A stretch of DNA of 10,877 nucleotides from Larix sibirica (GCA_004151065.3 NWUY0300056044.1:17227-28103), one strand, 5' to 3'; positions 1 to 8,432 are shown, counted from the stretch's first letter. The notes: generated by a model from the sequence alone, not told the origin. Program-made: numbers and translations.

Positions 1-16
1 GTTATTAAAGCCAACA

Positions 17-239
17 TCATTTATAATTATTCTCTGCAAATTCTATTTGCACATGCTAAACATAGTGAAATGCCTTGATCATTTAAATTTCTTGAATAAG
101 GAATCAAAGAGCTTATATGATTCTCTCATTTCATTTATAATTATTCTCTGCAAATTCTATTTGCACATGCTAAACATAGTGAAATGCATTGATCATCTAA
201 ATTCCTTGGCTAAGGAATCACATAGCTTATATGATTCTC
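17..239 (+). repeat. 114 bp tandem duplication, private to copy A
   Basis: Two units start at 17 and 131, both opening TCATTTATAATTATTCTCTG and running through the AAGGAATCA and GCTTATATGATTCTC blocks. Copy B has only one unit (from about 8548), so the duplication arose in copy A after the segments separated, or one unit was lost from B. The duplication creates a spurious 84-codon open frame at 47-301 that repeats its own peptide. Confidence 0.93.
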
Positions 240-586
240 CCTCTACCCGTTTGATCAATAAGTCCATATTGAAACACTCCAACATTCAATTTGTTGGTTG
301 ACAAGCACCTCATACTGTCATGCTCTTGCGAGTCAATTAAGTTTCATGCCTACTGGATTACAGAAAACTATACAATCATCAAGGCTCGTCTGCTAAGCTT
401 ATTTATACCTATTTTCATTCCATACTCTTTCTTCCAGGTTTAATACACCTCCTGCTCATGGACATTGATAATTTTTTTGTCAAGTCAAGTGCTATGTTCT
501 ATTGATTTTTTTCTATGTTTTACTAATTTTTTAAATAACCAAAAAGTACTTTCCAATAATTGAATCTTGATTACAATTCTTCTATG

Positions 587-786
587 TAGTTATCTTTCGA
601 ATAGTTATATTGATTTAGCTCAATTTTTAGTTCAAAGCTATAAGTTACAACTTCCAAAATTTAAAACTTACCTACTTTCTCCTATCTAGTTATCTTTCAA
701 CTTGTTATAATGATCTAGCTCAACTCTTAATTTAGAGAGCTATAATTTACAACCTCCAAAATTTACAACTTACCCACTTTCTGCAC
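587..786 (+). repeat. 100 bp tandem repeat, two diverged units (copy A)
   Basis: Units begin at 587 and 687 with TAGTTATCTTTC. Both contain a T-rich block, TTAGCTCAA or CTAGCTCAA, a TACAAC-CCAAAATTT block, and end in ACTTACC(C/T)ACTTTCT. The same two-unit arrangement with the same 100 bp period is present in copy B at 8982-9181, so this tandem repeat predates the 2.1 kb duplication. No coding sense was found in it. Confidence 0.88.
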
Positions 787-1311
787 TTATTCTAGCGCAA
801 ATCAAAGTGGAAAAAAACTTTTGCTAGTTATGGAAAAAAAAAGGCAAGAACTCGAGAACAGTTATATTGGGTGTTGAGAGTACTCCCACATTAGGGCTCG
901 TGACATTTCCTAAATGAAAAGCATTTCCTCTAGAAAACATGGATTGGGCTCTCGTGGACCTGGAGTATTAGGGAAATCCTTATGGTAGAATAAAATAAGA
1001 GCTAGTCAATGTGTGATTTTCAATATATAAATATATATGCAGACCAAATGGCAACGACAACCGAAAAAACAAACGAAAAAAGGAAGTCACAAATGGTTCT
1101 CATTTACAAAATTGGAATTTTTGTAAGGGTAGAAAATATGCTGTAAAGTGGCCTCGTTGTTAGTTGAAGAAGCCCGATCTCCAAACTTGCCAAACACAAC
1201 CAATAAAACCTAACTGTATCAATTGCCTTGTATTCATGTGGCCTTAGAAACTACAACAATAGTTTGATCTACCCACTCCTTGATATAATCACTAAGAGGG
1301 CGCAAAGTAAT
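787..1311. other. Non-coding part of copy A, no gene seen
   Basis: I find no gene here on either strand. It is homologous to about 9182-9792 and would lie 3' of the minus-strand coding-like tail, so it may include old 3' untranslated or flanking sequence. In copy B two blocks of this stretch have been tandemly duplicated (9310-9465 and 9650-9737), while copy A has a single unit of each (from about 927 and about 1179). Confidence 0.6.
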
Positions 1312-1754
1312 TTATTACTTTCCGCATGGTGAAAACATTTCATCCTCAATGCCACCGAGGACACCACGTTGTTCCTTATCCATAGAATTGTACTATACCT
1401 CGTCCACAATAAAGTTGATGAGCCATTTTCTTATTTCAATCTCTGGGAACTTAGTGAGGTCATCAAATCTTGTGCCCGGGGAGAATAAAGGTTTAGGTTT
1501 ATTCATTCCTGGTTCTGCTCAATTTTTCCTAGTCTATCATCCTGCATGAGGGAAGGGCCCTCTATGCTCTTCATGGAGTCAATCGCTTTAAACAATACTT
1601 GGCTCCTCCTCTGCTTCAGTACATTGCATGTTTCATGAGCTCTCGTAATACATTAATCTTGCTATCCCATCACCTCTTATCTGCTTCAACCTGTTGTTTG
1701 AGGGGAGGTTCTCCTTCTGTATCTATGAAGCTTTCATTCAATTCGATGTCCTTA
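1312..1754 (-). pseudogene. Unidentified coding-like segment downstream of the NLR remnant, copy A
   Basis: Read on the minus strand, this stretch has blocks of plausible, charged protein: DIELNESFIDTEGEPPLKQQ, then SKINVLRELM, then LKQRRSQVLFKAIDSM and LMQDDRLGKIE. A final open frame opens at an ATG at 1504-1506 with MNKPKPLFSPG, continues EIEIRKWLINFIVDE, and ends MFSPCGK followed by tandem stops at 1312-1317. It is broken here by frame changes and by an in-frame TAG at 1393-1395, where copy B has a sense codon. It is not leucine-rich-repeat sequence, which is what should follow the MHD motif of an NLR. The Lys/Glu/Gln/Leu-rich middle could be helical or coiled-coil. I do not recognise the family. 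It could be a non-LRR C-terminal exon of the NLR or a piece of an unrelated gene. Confidence 0.55.
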
Positions 1755-2530
1755 GAATTCCTTGCCACAGTTTTCCAGACTCTTTGTATCATTATAATAG
1801 CGAATTGTTATTTTTTCGCAATCGTCCATCACATGTTCCCCAGGTAACTTGTTGAGCTTTTGACTTGTTCTTAATAAACATTTCTTCTTTTCAGCAATAG
1901 AGAGTGTAACTTTTCCAGCTTTTGACTTGTTCTTATAAATAAACATTTATTCTTTTCAGCGATAGAGAGTGACAAATTACGAACAATATCGTGAACTTTT
2001 ATGTACTTCAAATATGCGAGAGCATGCTAAAACAAGCAGCGTTCTACTAATAGTGTTACATACCTGCGTCCTGCGTACATAAACTGGCATTTGTCTCTGC
2101 TATATTTAACCAATCCCATCCCCAATCCACATTTCAACCAATCTGTCCACCTCAATCTCTGCATCTTCGGGAAAGGCACCACAATATAGAAAAAAACTCT
2201 GTAAGTTACAATCATTCAAATGATCGCAACTCCATTTTAGTCACCTAGAGATCTTCATAAATGCCGCTGTACATAGTTAGAAAATCAGGATCTACATTTT
2301 TCATTTGAGTTAAACAAGATGCCAATCATGTGCAGTAGTATTATCGGTCAATGCTGCTGCAACAACATTCAAGGCCAAGGATAAACCTTTACACTGTTCT
2401 GCTATTTGTTTGGCAATATCCTCAATACTTTGAATGCTGCTCTACAAAACAATTGCCACCCTTCATCCGGCGAAAGGGTCTGTAGTGGGATGGAGTACTC
2501 AGTGGCCCCATTCTTCGAATCAATTTTTTT
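1755..2530 (-). pseudogene. NLR (NB-ARC) disease-resistance gene remnant, copy A
   Basis: Plant NLRs are intracellular immune receptors. The NB-ARC domain is a nucleotide-operated switch, usually followed by leucine-rich repeats. Read from 2530 down to 1755 on the minus strand, its late motifs appear in the right order. An RNBS-C-like block (PLQTLSPDEGWQLFCRAAF) lies near 2433-2490. A GLPL-like block (EQCKGLSLALNVVAAAL, with Ser in place of Pro) spans about 2350-2400. An RNBS-D/winged-helix block (FFLYCGAFPEDAEIEVDRL) is followed by VEMWIGDG at about 2114-2200. GRRYVTLLVERCLF comes next, then an MHD-type VHD at 1988-1996 within VHDIVRNLSLSIAEK. The P-loop and kinase-2 half is absent, with A/T-rich DNA beyond 2530. 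Several frameshifts and stops separate the blocks, for example after CRAAF, after WHLV and after WIGDGIG. A region around KLPGEHVMDDCE, usual just before the first LRR, is present, but no LRR follows. Confidence 0.88.
1844..1970 (-). repeat. 62-65 bp tandem duplication inside the NLR remnant (copy A)
   Basis: Two units, 1844-1905 and 1906-1970 on the plus strand, both begin GTAAC and contain AGCTTTTGACTTGTTCTTA and TCTTTTCAGC. On the minus strand each encodes the stretch just after the MHD motif (LSIAEK then RTSQKL), so the protein segment is doubled. Neither unit length is a multiple of three (62 and 65), although together with local indels the two are read in different frames. Copy B shows the same doubling with one shortened unit. 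Confidence 0.85.
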
Positions 2531-3341
2531 CTGCGAGTAACATGTGTGTGACATATGAGATAGATATTTCTCTAGTTTAATTGCATACTATTGCCACTTT
2601 CTCTAGTTTTACTTTTTCTAGTTTCAATGTAGTCTTATATTATATGATTGATTAGTAAAATAAATGACTATGCTTAAATTAATCATTCTTTCTTTAGTTT
2701 TAATGCAATGTATGGTAGTTTTTTATGTAAAGGTTGATAAAAATCTCTCTTTCTAATTTTAGTGTTTTTATAATTTATCAATAAATTAAATAAGTAAAAA
2801 CTGAAAAAATTGAAAGAGAAAAAACTTAAATAATGGTTTATATGTATTGACTAATTTAACTATTAATGTGCTGAAAGCATAAAGATTTATTGCAAATTAT
2901 TCATTAATTTTATCCTTACCTATTGGTTAATAAAACATTTTAATTTTAAAAAATATATTATTTTATTTTCAAAATTTTCTTTATAAATTGTAAAATATTC
3001 ATAATTTTTGTGTAAATTACGATTTATTTTTAAATAATTTCAATTTTTTCTTTTCCCTACGTATTAACTTAAATGCAATATCTAATTTGGTGAGAAATCA
3101 TCTTTAAAGAAATCATATAACTTAAAGTTTAAAGAAATCCTCCTTTTCATATAGGTAAAAGTTTAATATTTAAAGAAATCATCTTCCTTGATCTTTGGTT
3201 TCACTAAAAATTGTTTTCTAATATATTGATAATTTAACAATTAACTAGCTCAATATGTTTCCTCGTTTTTTCTTGTTTATTCCTTATGATTTTTTGTGTT
3301 AACTTATTTTGTATTCGTGATTCCTTTATGATTCCGGTGAA
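2531..3341. other. A/T-rich non-coding stretch
   Basis: No gene is seen on either strand. The region starts where the NLR remnant stops. It contains recurring short words: CTAGTTT-like blocks near 2570, 2600, 2617, 2692 and 2752, and TTTAAAGAAATC at about 3103, 3127 and 3169. These look like decayed short repeats. Confidence 0.6.
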
Positions 3342-3412
3342 GGAAAACATTTAATGCCTGGTATTATGAAGCTCTCCACAAGTAATGCGACTGACCACGA
3401 TGACATAGTGCT
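3342..3412 (+). repeat. Diverged direct repeat, first copy
   Basis: This block pairs with about 3897-3963. Shared words include GTATTATG(A/G)AGCTCT, CACAAGTAATG and CACGATG or GACGATG. No open reading frame runs through it. The element type is unknown. Confidence 0.7.
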
Positions 3413-3419
3413 TCTTTAA

Positions 3420-3534
3420 GATTTTATACTCCATCTCGTGCTTCTAGTGCGATTTTATACTCCATCAAATTACCTTTAAATTGTGTTTTCTTGATTTGAA
3501 AAAATCTTTGTTTTCTTGATTCGAAAAAATCTGT
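3420..3534 (+). repeat. Two adjacent short tandem duplications (31 bp and 25 bp)
   Basis: GATTTTATACTCCATC occurs at 3420 and 3451 (31 bp period). Immediately after, GTTTTCTTGATTTGAAAAAA at 3485 is repeated with one change at 3510 (25 bp period). Both are local and appear nowhere else in the window. Confidence 0.85.
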
Positions 3535-3706
3535 GTTCTCTAGTTTTATTCCAAATTAAATATGCACATTCTCTTAAATAATTAAAGATTTAAACACAGT
3601 AAAATAAATGACTAAGGTTAAAGAAACCGTTCTGCTTTAATACTAATTTTCAGTTTTGTGGTTTATCATTAATTTAATTTAACTTGCACAAAGTGTAAAG
3701 ATGAAT

Positions 3707-3801
3707 AAACATTTCATGATAACACATTTAGATGCATAAATGATGCCGTTAATCTGACATGATCAACATGATTCATAGATGCATTTCCAGCCCCATTCAT
3801 C
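3707..3801 (+). repeat. Dispersed repeat of about 95 bp, first copy
   Basis: This block matches 7508-7601 in the same orientation. Shared blocks are GATAACACATTTAGATGCAT, ACATGATCAACATG, and TTCATAGATGCATTTCCA followed by CCCCATTCATC. A 16-17 bp stretch after the first block differs between the copies. It may be a fragment of a dispersed element, because the two copies flank unrelated sequence. Confidence 0.85.
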
Positions 3802-4125
3802 GTTCATCGGAAATGGGTATTTGTTTGTGATTTCTGAGATACGAGGGGACGCTGAACATATTTGGATCATCTGCTTAGACGATGGTGACAGGACGCTGAA
3901 CACATTTAACTCGTTGTATTATGGAGCTCTGCACAAGTAATGTAAGTGACGACGATGGTGCTGTGATCACCTGCTTAGATTCCGATCATGTATGGAATTT
4001 GGGTCACACTTTCGAGGTAATGTTACTCGTAAACATTCCTAATTTCATTTTCGGGATAAGAAATTAAGTAGATGAAATTTTAATATATATTCCTAATTTC
4101 TAAATATATTGCCAACTATTTATTC
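3802..4125. other. Non-coding stretch with a second diverged repeat
   Basis: No gene is seen. GACGCTGAACA occurs at about 3849 and 3892, and CTGCTTAGA at about 3870 and 3971. The block 3897-3963 is the partner of 3342-3412. Together these suggest an old local duplication of roughly 40-120 bp that has been rearranged. Confidence 0.55.
3897..3963 (+). repeat. Diverged direct repeat, second copy
   Basis: This is the partner of 3342-3412, sharing the GTATTATG, AGCTCT and CACAAGTAATG words in the same order and spacing. Confidence 0.7.
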
Positions 4126-4199
4126 TTTAGATTATATATCTTAAGACGGACATCGAGCTTTCTTTCTATATCTTAGAAAGATAAAATATATAATCTAAA
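4126..4199. repeat. Short inverted repeat (foldback) with nested hairpin
   Basis: Perfect 14-nt arms TTTAGATTATATAT (4126-4139) and ATATATAATCTAAA (4186-4199) enclose 46 nt. Inside is a second small hairpin, CTTTCT (4162-4167) pairing with AGAAAG (4175-4180). The whole is a compact foldback. It could be a degenerate miniature inverted-repeat element or a hairpin RNA source. No convincing target-site duplication is visible beside it. Confidence 0.75.
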
Positions 4200-5100
4200 C
4201 CTCTATGGAATCGAAGTCAGTCCAATAACATTTTTCATATGGAGTAGAAAAAAGGGTAACGAGAAAAACAAAGATAAAAAAATGATATCATTTAAATTCA
4301 GTTGATTCACAGGAGATGTTCTTCTATCATTCAACAAAAATGAAAATGAAAGCTTTATCATGGATTATTAACGCATCAATTTTTTGGAGAAGCAAGGAAG
4401 CAATATATATATATAAATAATTAACAAAATTGGTTGTAATCAGCTGAAGAGGCTTTTCATAGGGGCTTGCCATTAAGTAGGATGACAGCAGGCTACAGCT
4501 CAACAACTTTATGATTACTAGACCATAGGTATCAGCAAACTGTTAGGTTATTAGCTCCAAAACCATGGAAACTTTAATGTTTATGGAGACAGTTATTCCC
4601 TATTGAGAGGGGATAAAGCCAATACACATGCCTTTGGAAGATATAACAAGCCTTAAAAAAAAGAAACTAAGCTAACAATAATAGATCCTTGCAGCGGTGT
4701 TGGAGATGACATGAGTAAACAGCCAAAGAGCATGGAAGTGGATTTGAATAGCTAAATCAAGATTTCACACTAATCTGTAAATGTTTTTGCAAGATAATGA
4801 GAGGAGGAAAGAATATTAAAAGATACTTTACAAATGGAAGAGAATATAAATAGTCAAGGAAACAATCTCGAGGTGTGAATGAACATTGGCCCAGTCATTG
4901 CATGAAGCTCATGTCCAAAAGCTCTCTAAGAACCTCAAACTCCTCAAGTCAATGATTTCCACATCGTTACCATGAATTCAAGGTATCAAGGTATTTGGTG
5001 GGTAGTTGCTTGAGCAGCAAATATACATCTTATAAATGGAATAACAGGTCAACAGGGTTATTTTATTTAAAAATGGAATAAGTGGGAGTTAATTTTGTAA
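4200..5100. other. No recognisable gene
   Basis: I see no sustained open frame and no motif on either strand. Base composition is a little less extreme around 4450-4640 and 4860-5010 than in the neighbouring A/T-rich tracts, so decayed exonic or transposon sequence there is possible, but I cannot support any assignment. A short AT microsatellite-like run lies at about 4402-4418. Confidence 0.5.
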
Positions 5101-5210
5101 ATTTTAATTGGTAAAAAAGAATGCAAATTTTAATTTTAATTGATTAAAAAAAATGCAATTTTAAAATTAAAATTACTATTATAGTTTCAAAGTAATGCCA
5201 AAGTAATGCC
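5101..5210. repeat. A/T-rich local repeats: palindromic arms and an 11 bp tandem
   Basis: AATTTTAATTTT at 5126-5137 is the exact reverse complement of AAAATTAAAATT at 5163-5174. The words AAATTTTAATT and AAAAAAxAATGC recur, suggesting short tandem growth. Just after, AAAGTAATGCC is perfectly duplicated (5189-5199 and 5200-5210). Confidence 0.8.
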
Positions 5211-5457
5211 AGTGGATTTTACTTTTACTTATGGAGAAGGAGTTTACAATATTATATTTCTACACAGTTTCTTTTATTTACGGCATCGGCTCTCGTAATT
5301 AAATGGTGGAGGATTTTGCTTTTTCTTGTGAGAAAGGATTTTAAATCTCTATACATTTCGTTTAAAGCCATTGGATAGTAAGATGAAAGCGGTTGATTCG
5401 CTGATTCTTTATTATTGTTATTTGTTTCAATTAAATTAATTAATGTGATTGCTCTTT

Positions 5458-5507
5458 GTCTCAGGTTGTTTGTATGTTGGTTGGGAGGCTCTTGGGAAGC
5501 CTGAGAC
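5458..5507. repeat. Nested GC-richer hairpin
   Basis: Outer arms GTCTCAGG (5458-5465) and CCTGAGAC (5500-5507) enclose an inner hairpin AGGCT (5486-5490)/AGCCT (5498-5502), whose 3' arm overlaps the outer 3' arm, so the two stems are alternatives. It stands out in an A/T-rich neighbourhood. The segment GCTCTTTGTCTCAG just before also fits a plant splice acceptor. No function can be assigned. Confidence 0.5.
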
Positions 5508-5530
5508 CTAAGAGTGGAGTTTGTATTAAT

Positions 5531-5891
5531 TGCTTTTTGTTTGATGGTGGGTGGAATAGATTGAGATCTCGATTTTGAAACATATATTATTAGGTAAGTA
5601 ATTAATATATTTAATCTTGATTTAGAGGAAAGGTTGTATATTTTTTATTTATTTAATTTTGTTGTTTTTGAATATTAAGTTTAAATTGTAAACTAATTTA
5701 ATTGTTTCTTTTATTATCTTTTTTTTGAATAATGGATGATACATAAAGAGTGCAAACTTTAAATTAGAAATTCATTCTTCAATCCACTGTCTATTTATCC
5801 CTCAATTTTCATTCTTCCTTTTCATCATAATTAGTTATTGTTGTTAATTTTATTCTCAAAATTTGATTTATTCTTAATATTCCATTATATT
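5531..5891 (+). repeat. Diverged module, copy 1
   Basis: This aligns in order with 6583-7041. Both begin TGC-TT-TTTGATGGTGG, then carry GTAAGTAATT, a TTTAATTTTGTT block, TTAAATTGTAAA or TTAGATTGTAAA, ATGGATGATACA, an ATTCTT(C/T)AATCCA block, TTTTATCATAAT or TTTCATCATAAT, TTATTGTTGT and TTTGATTTATTC. The module's donor-like GTAAGT is at 5594-5599, but unlike copy 3 no clean acceptor precedes ATGGATGATACA. It has no open frame of note. Confidence 0.75.
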
Positions 5892-6020
5892 GTCTTTATG
5901 TTTTTGTAATGTTTTTGTTGTGAGTGGAAGTCATTTATGTTTCCTGATGTTTAATTAATTTATATTAAATTAAGTTCCTCACTTAAAGAAAGTTTTTCAT
6001 TTTTTTAATTACCTTATTTT

Positions 6021-6215
6021 GTAGTTGTGAATATTAAGATTCAATTGTAGAATTATTTAACAGATTTTCTATATTTTTCATGGTAGGTGATTCATGAAGA
6101 ACATAAAAGGAATTTGTTCTTCAACTCACTCTGAATTGATTAGGTAGTTCTTGGTTTCCCTTCATTTTAGTTATAATTTTGTATGTTCTCTTTATGTAGT
6201 AATTAATTTTATAGC
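6021..6215 (+). repeat. Diverged module, partial middle copy
   Basis: Shorter and more diverged than the flanking copies. Recognisable words in order are GTTGTGAATATTAAG-TTCAATTGTAGAA, GATTCATGAAGAACATAAAA, TTGTTCTTCAACTCACT, then TTCATTTTAGTTATAATTTTG and TTTATGTAGTAATTAATTTT. These match the central half of copy 1 at about 5665-5850. Confidence 0.5.
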
Positions 6216-6260
6216 TTCTTGTTTTTTTGTCATAATTACTGTTTTTATATAAAAAAAATT

Positions 6261-6366
6261 GATAGATTCTTCTGAGAATGGAAAAAAAATTCTTTGATAG
6301 ATTCTTTTAAGAATGGAAAGAAAAAAGATGTTTGATAAATTCTTTTGAGAATGGAAAAAAATTATT
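6261..6366 (+). repeat. Three-unit tandem repeat (33-38 bp)
   Basis: Three units start at 6261, 6296 and 6334, each GATA(G/A)ATTCTT(C/T)TGAGAATGGA or a close variant (one has TTAAGAATGGA), followed by an A-run of changing length. The unit itself contains a short inverted repeat, ATTCTT with AAGAAT or GAGAAT. This looks like replication slippage in an A/T-rich tract. Confidence 0.88.
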
Positions 6367-6582
6367 GATGTAGTATTTTAGTGTTTTATTTATTTCAAAT
6401 ATTTTGTAATTTTTCTACCTTGGTTTTGTTGGGAATTTAATTCATTTTGGGTTTTATAATTAATTAAACTATATTTGATAAATTGAATAGATTTTTGTCA
6501 TATTCAAGCTCTAAGACCATTGTTCCAAATAAGAGATATCCAAAGAGAAAAATAGTGTGTAAAAGATCGCTATAACATTACT

Positions 6583-7041
6583 TGCCTTCTATTTGATGGT
6601 GGTGGGTGTGGGATTCTTATGAAACAACTATTAATAATGGGTAAGTAATTCAACCACATAGAATATTCAATTGGATTTTTTATCTTGATATAATGAAGGG
6701 TGGCATATTTTGTATTGATTTAATTTTGTTTTCTCTATATTAAATTTAGATTGTAAATCTATTATTTGTTATTTTTCAGGGCAATCATGGATGATATATG
6801 TAGAATGAAAACAAAAAATATGGATGATACAAGAAAAATGCAAAGAAGAAATGAAGAATTTATTCTTTAATCCAATGTATATATATTAAGTAAGTACCTC
6901 CTCTATGATTCCCTTTTATCATAATAATTAATTATTGTTGTAAAATTTCTTATCTTGCTTTGGAGGATTCTTGTCAGAATCTCATATGTATTTATGTTAA
7001 TGTGTTTTAGGGTTTGATTTATTCCTAATATTTCGTCATAT
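6583..7041 (+). repeat. Diverged module, copy 3, with an intron-like core
   Basis: This is the longest module copy, aligning to 5531-5891. It holds a near-consensus splice donor (GG then GTAAGT, 6641-6646) and a good plant acceptor (TTATTTTTCAG ending at 6779), giving a possible 139-nt A/T-rich intron. If spliced, a short frame from an ATG at 6619 would run 37 codons through MDDICRMKTK to a TAA after EEFIL near 6870. That frame is too short and too plain to call a gene. A spliced non-coding transcript or a decayed gene fragment fits equally well. Confidence 0.5.
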
Positions 7042-7507
7042 TTTTTCTGAACTTGGGAGTTGAAGTCTGCTTTTGTTGGTACCGACTGCAGAAAAATATG
7101 TCCAAATAACACTATATTTTTATGCCGTCACATTCATTTTCCGTTTTTCGTTTTTTAGAATAACATGGCTTACCATTCTTTAGTGATCGCTTTAGTCATA
7201 ACTGTCCTTCGATGAATCCTTACGTACCCAGAATATTCAAGTCCGGTTGATGATTTCAATCTCACTTACCCACCTTAAATTTTTTATATTTGAATCGTAT
7301 TTGTGGTAGTTCAATACCTCTCATCACCACTTTTTCATACTGATTCTTGCTCATACGGGGAACAAGGAGCTTGGCATGGTCTCTATTTCAGGGGTTTAGA
7401 CCAAGCACTTTCTATTCGAAATGTTGTTTTGATAGAAGGCTTCTAATAGCTGTAGCCCACATTAGCGCTTTACCCCTCACCTGGTGCTCAGTAGGCATCC
7501 TAATTAT
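7042..7507. other. Less A/T-rich patch, possible decayed coding or inserted DNA
   Basis: From about 7130 the composition becomes more even than the flanks. A plus-strand frame is free of stops from 7344 to 7517, ending at a TAA at 7518-7520. It has no ATG start and runs into the 7508 dispersed repeat. It includes LAWSLFQGFRPSTF and ALPLTWCSVGILI. The opposite strand also has a readable but stop-broken frame. I recognise neither. An organellar insertion or a fragment of a nuclear gene are possibilities, but I could not match it to a plastid or mitochondrial gene I know. Confidence 0.3.
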
Positions 7508-7601
7508 AAACGTTTCCTAATGATAACACATTTAGATGCATAACATGATCAACATGGACGAATCAACATGGTTCATAGATGCATTTCCATCCCCATTCAT
7601 C
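7508..7601 (+). repeat. Dispersed repeat of about 95 bp, second copy
   Basis: This is the partner of 3707-3801. It differs by lacking the stretch between ATGCATAA and ACATGATC and by having an extra GGACGAATCAACATG, which looks like a local duplication of the TCAACATG word. Confidence 0.85.
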
Positions 7602-8076
7602 AAAAATGGATCATTTCAAACTCAAAACTTTGTGTCCAATGCCCACTTAGCGAAAGAGATCAAATGACGAAAATCGATCAATCAATGAATCAACTGGCGA
7701 AAATATAAGTAAGCAAGATCACATTTCATATTCTTGGCAATTTCCTTTCCTTACCAATTTCCTATTCATGGCAAGGATCTTCCCCTATGTCCATAGTTCA
7801 TATGCTTCATGAACATATAATTCATTGAAAGCTATGCCCTTTTCCCTATATCCAATGTTACACTAGTTCTCTAAGAAATTGAAGCATTCTCTTCTCTTGG
7901 ATTCCTTCAAATTCTACATGAATCTAACAACTTGCTCATCCTTTTCTTACCCCAGCATAACTATTCCTTCATCCTTTCAACTCATCATCTTCCGTAACTT
8001 CTTTTAGGCAAGTTGAAGTTCATCATTCACTTACTTCATGCTATTTGCACACGATTTTCAAGAACATATACTTTCT

Positions 8077-8148
8077 CCATTGATATGGTTAATCCATGCC
8101 ATGCATGTCCATTGATATGGTTCATCCATCACATGCATGCATGGCATG
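8077..8148 (+). repeat. 32 bp tandem duplication with CATGCATG palindromes
   Basis: CCATTGATATGGTT(A/C)ATCCAT starts at 8077 and again at 8109. Each unit ends in CATGCATG-type self-complementary words; the second reads ACATGCATGCATGGCATG. The CATGCATG core resembles the RY motif of plant seed promoters, but there is no gene beside it. Confidence 0.8.
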
Positions 8149-8432
8149 TTCTCCTTTGTTTGGTTGACTACTCTCTTGTCCATGTTGCAACTTCTTCCAT
8201 CATAAACACTCTTCCCACTTTCATTCCAAAGGTAGCAAGGTTTTAAAGACCAATTGGAAGTCTTACAATGTGCACTATCTTATCGTTAAATTCCATATAT
8301 GGAAATGCACTCACCACTCTCATCTTCATTCTATATTCCTTTCTCATTCTTACTCACTCAACAAATGTCTCAATATACCCTTCACTTATTATTGCCTCCC
8401 TCAACTCTCAACTCAAAGTAGTCAAGAGCTTC

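Larger units (their letters stand above)
1..2134 (+). repeat. Segmental duplication, copy A (direct repeat)
   Basis: This segment matches 8532-10666 in the same orientation, nearly base for base in places. The first 50 or so bases are identical (GTTATTAAAGCCAACATCAT at 1 and at 8532). Homology runs through the non-coding half, the unidentified coding-like tail and the MHD end of the NLR remnant, and fades just after CCCCAATCCACATTT near 2134. The left boundary is not visible because the repeat starts at the window edge. Copy-specific differences include an extra 114 bp tandem unit here (17-239) and the absence of about 57 bp present in copy B near 10250-10305. With no long terminal repeats or target-site duplications visible, it reads as a segmental duplication and not a single transposon, but a transposon-borne copy is not excluded. 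Confidence 0.95.

Noticed and set aside
47-301. 84-codon plus-strand open frame with an internally repeated peptide
   Set aside because: It is produced by the 114 bp tandem duplication of non-coding sequence. The period is a multiple of three, so the frame simply repeats, and copy B, with one unit, does not keep it.
1349-1549. Plus-strand open frame, with a counterpart at 9830-10012
   Set aside because: It is antisense to the tail segment, whose minus-strand frame looks far more like protein and whose end is matched in both copies.
1312-2010. Coiled-coil RNA-silencing factor (XS/XH family) as the identity of the minus-strand sequence
   Set aside because: The first impression came from Lys/Glu-rich text. 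The NB-ARC motifs upstream explain 1755-2010, and the remaining tail lacks any motif I could tie to that family.
2058-2063. CAG followed by GTATGT on the minus strand as a splice donor (also at 10596-10601)
   Set aside because: The bases fall inside the NLR reading frame encoding GRRYVTLLVE, a known segment before the MHD motif, and no suitable acceptor lies at intron distance.
6261-6366. CRISPR-like spaced repeats
   Set aside because: Only three imperfect units with A-runs between them, no unique spacers of constant length, and a plant-like setting.
6903-7112. 69-codon minus-strand open frame
   Set aside because: It overlaps the repeated non-coding module 6583-7041, is A/T-biased (Ile, Asn, Lys, Thr-rich), and is not preserved in the other module copies.
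7130-7507. Plastid or mitochondrial DNA insertion
   Set aside because: Composition suggested it, but I could not match any organellar gene I know, so it is left as unassigned.
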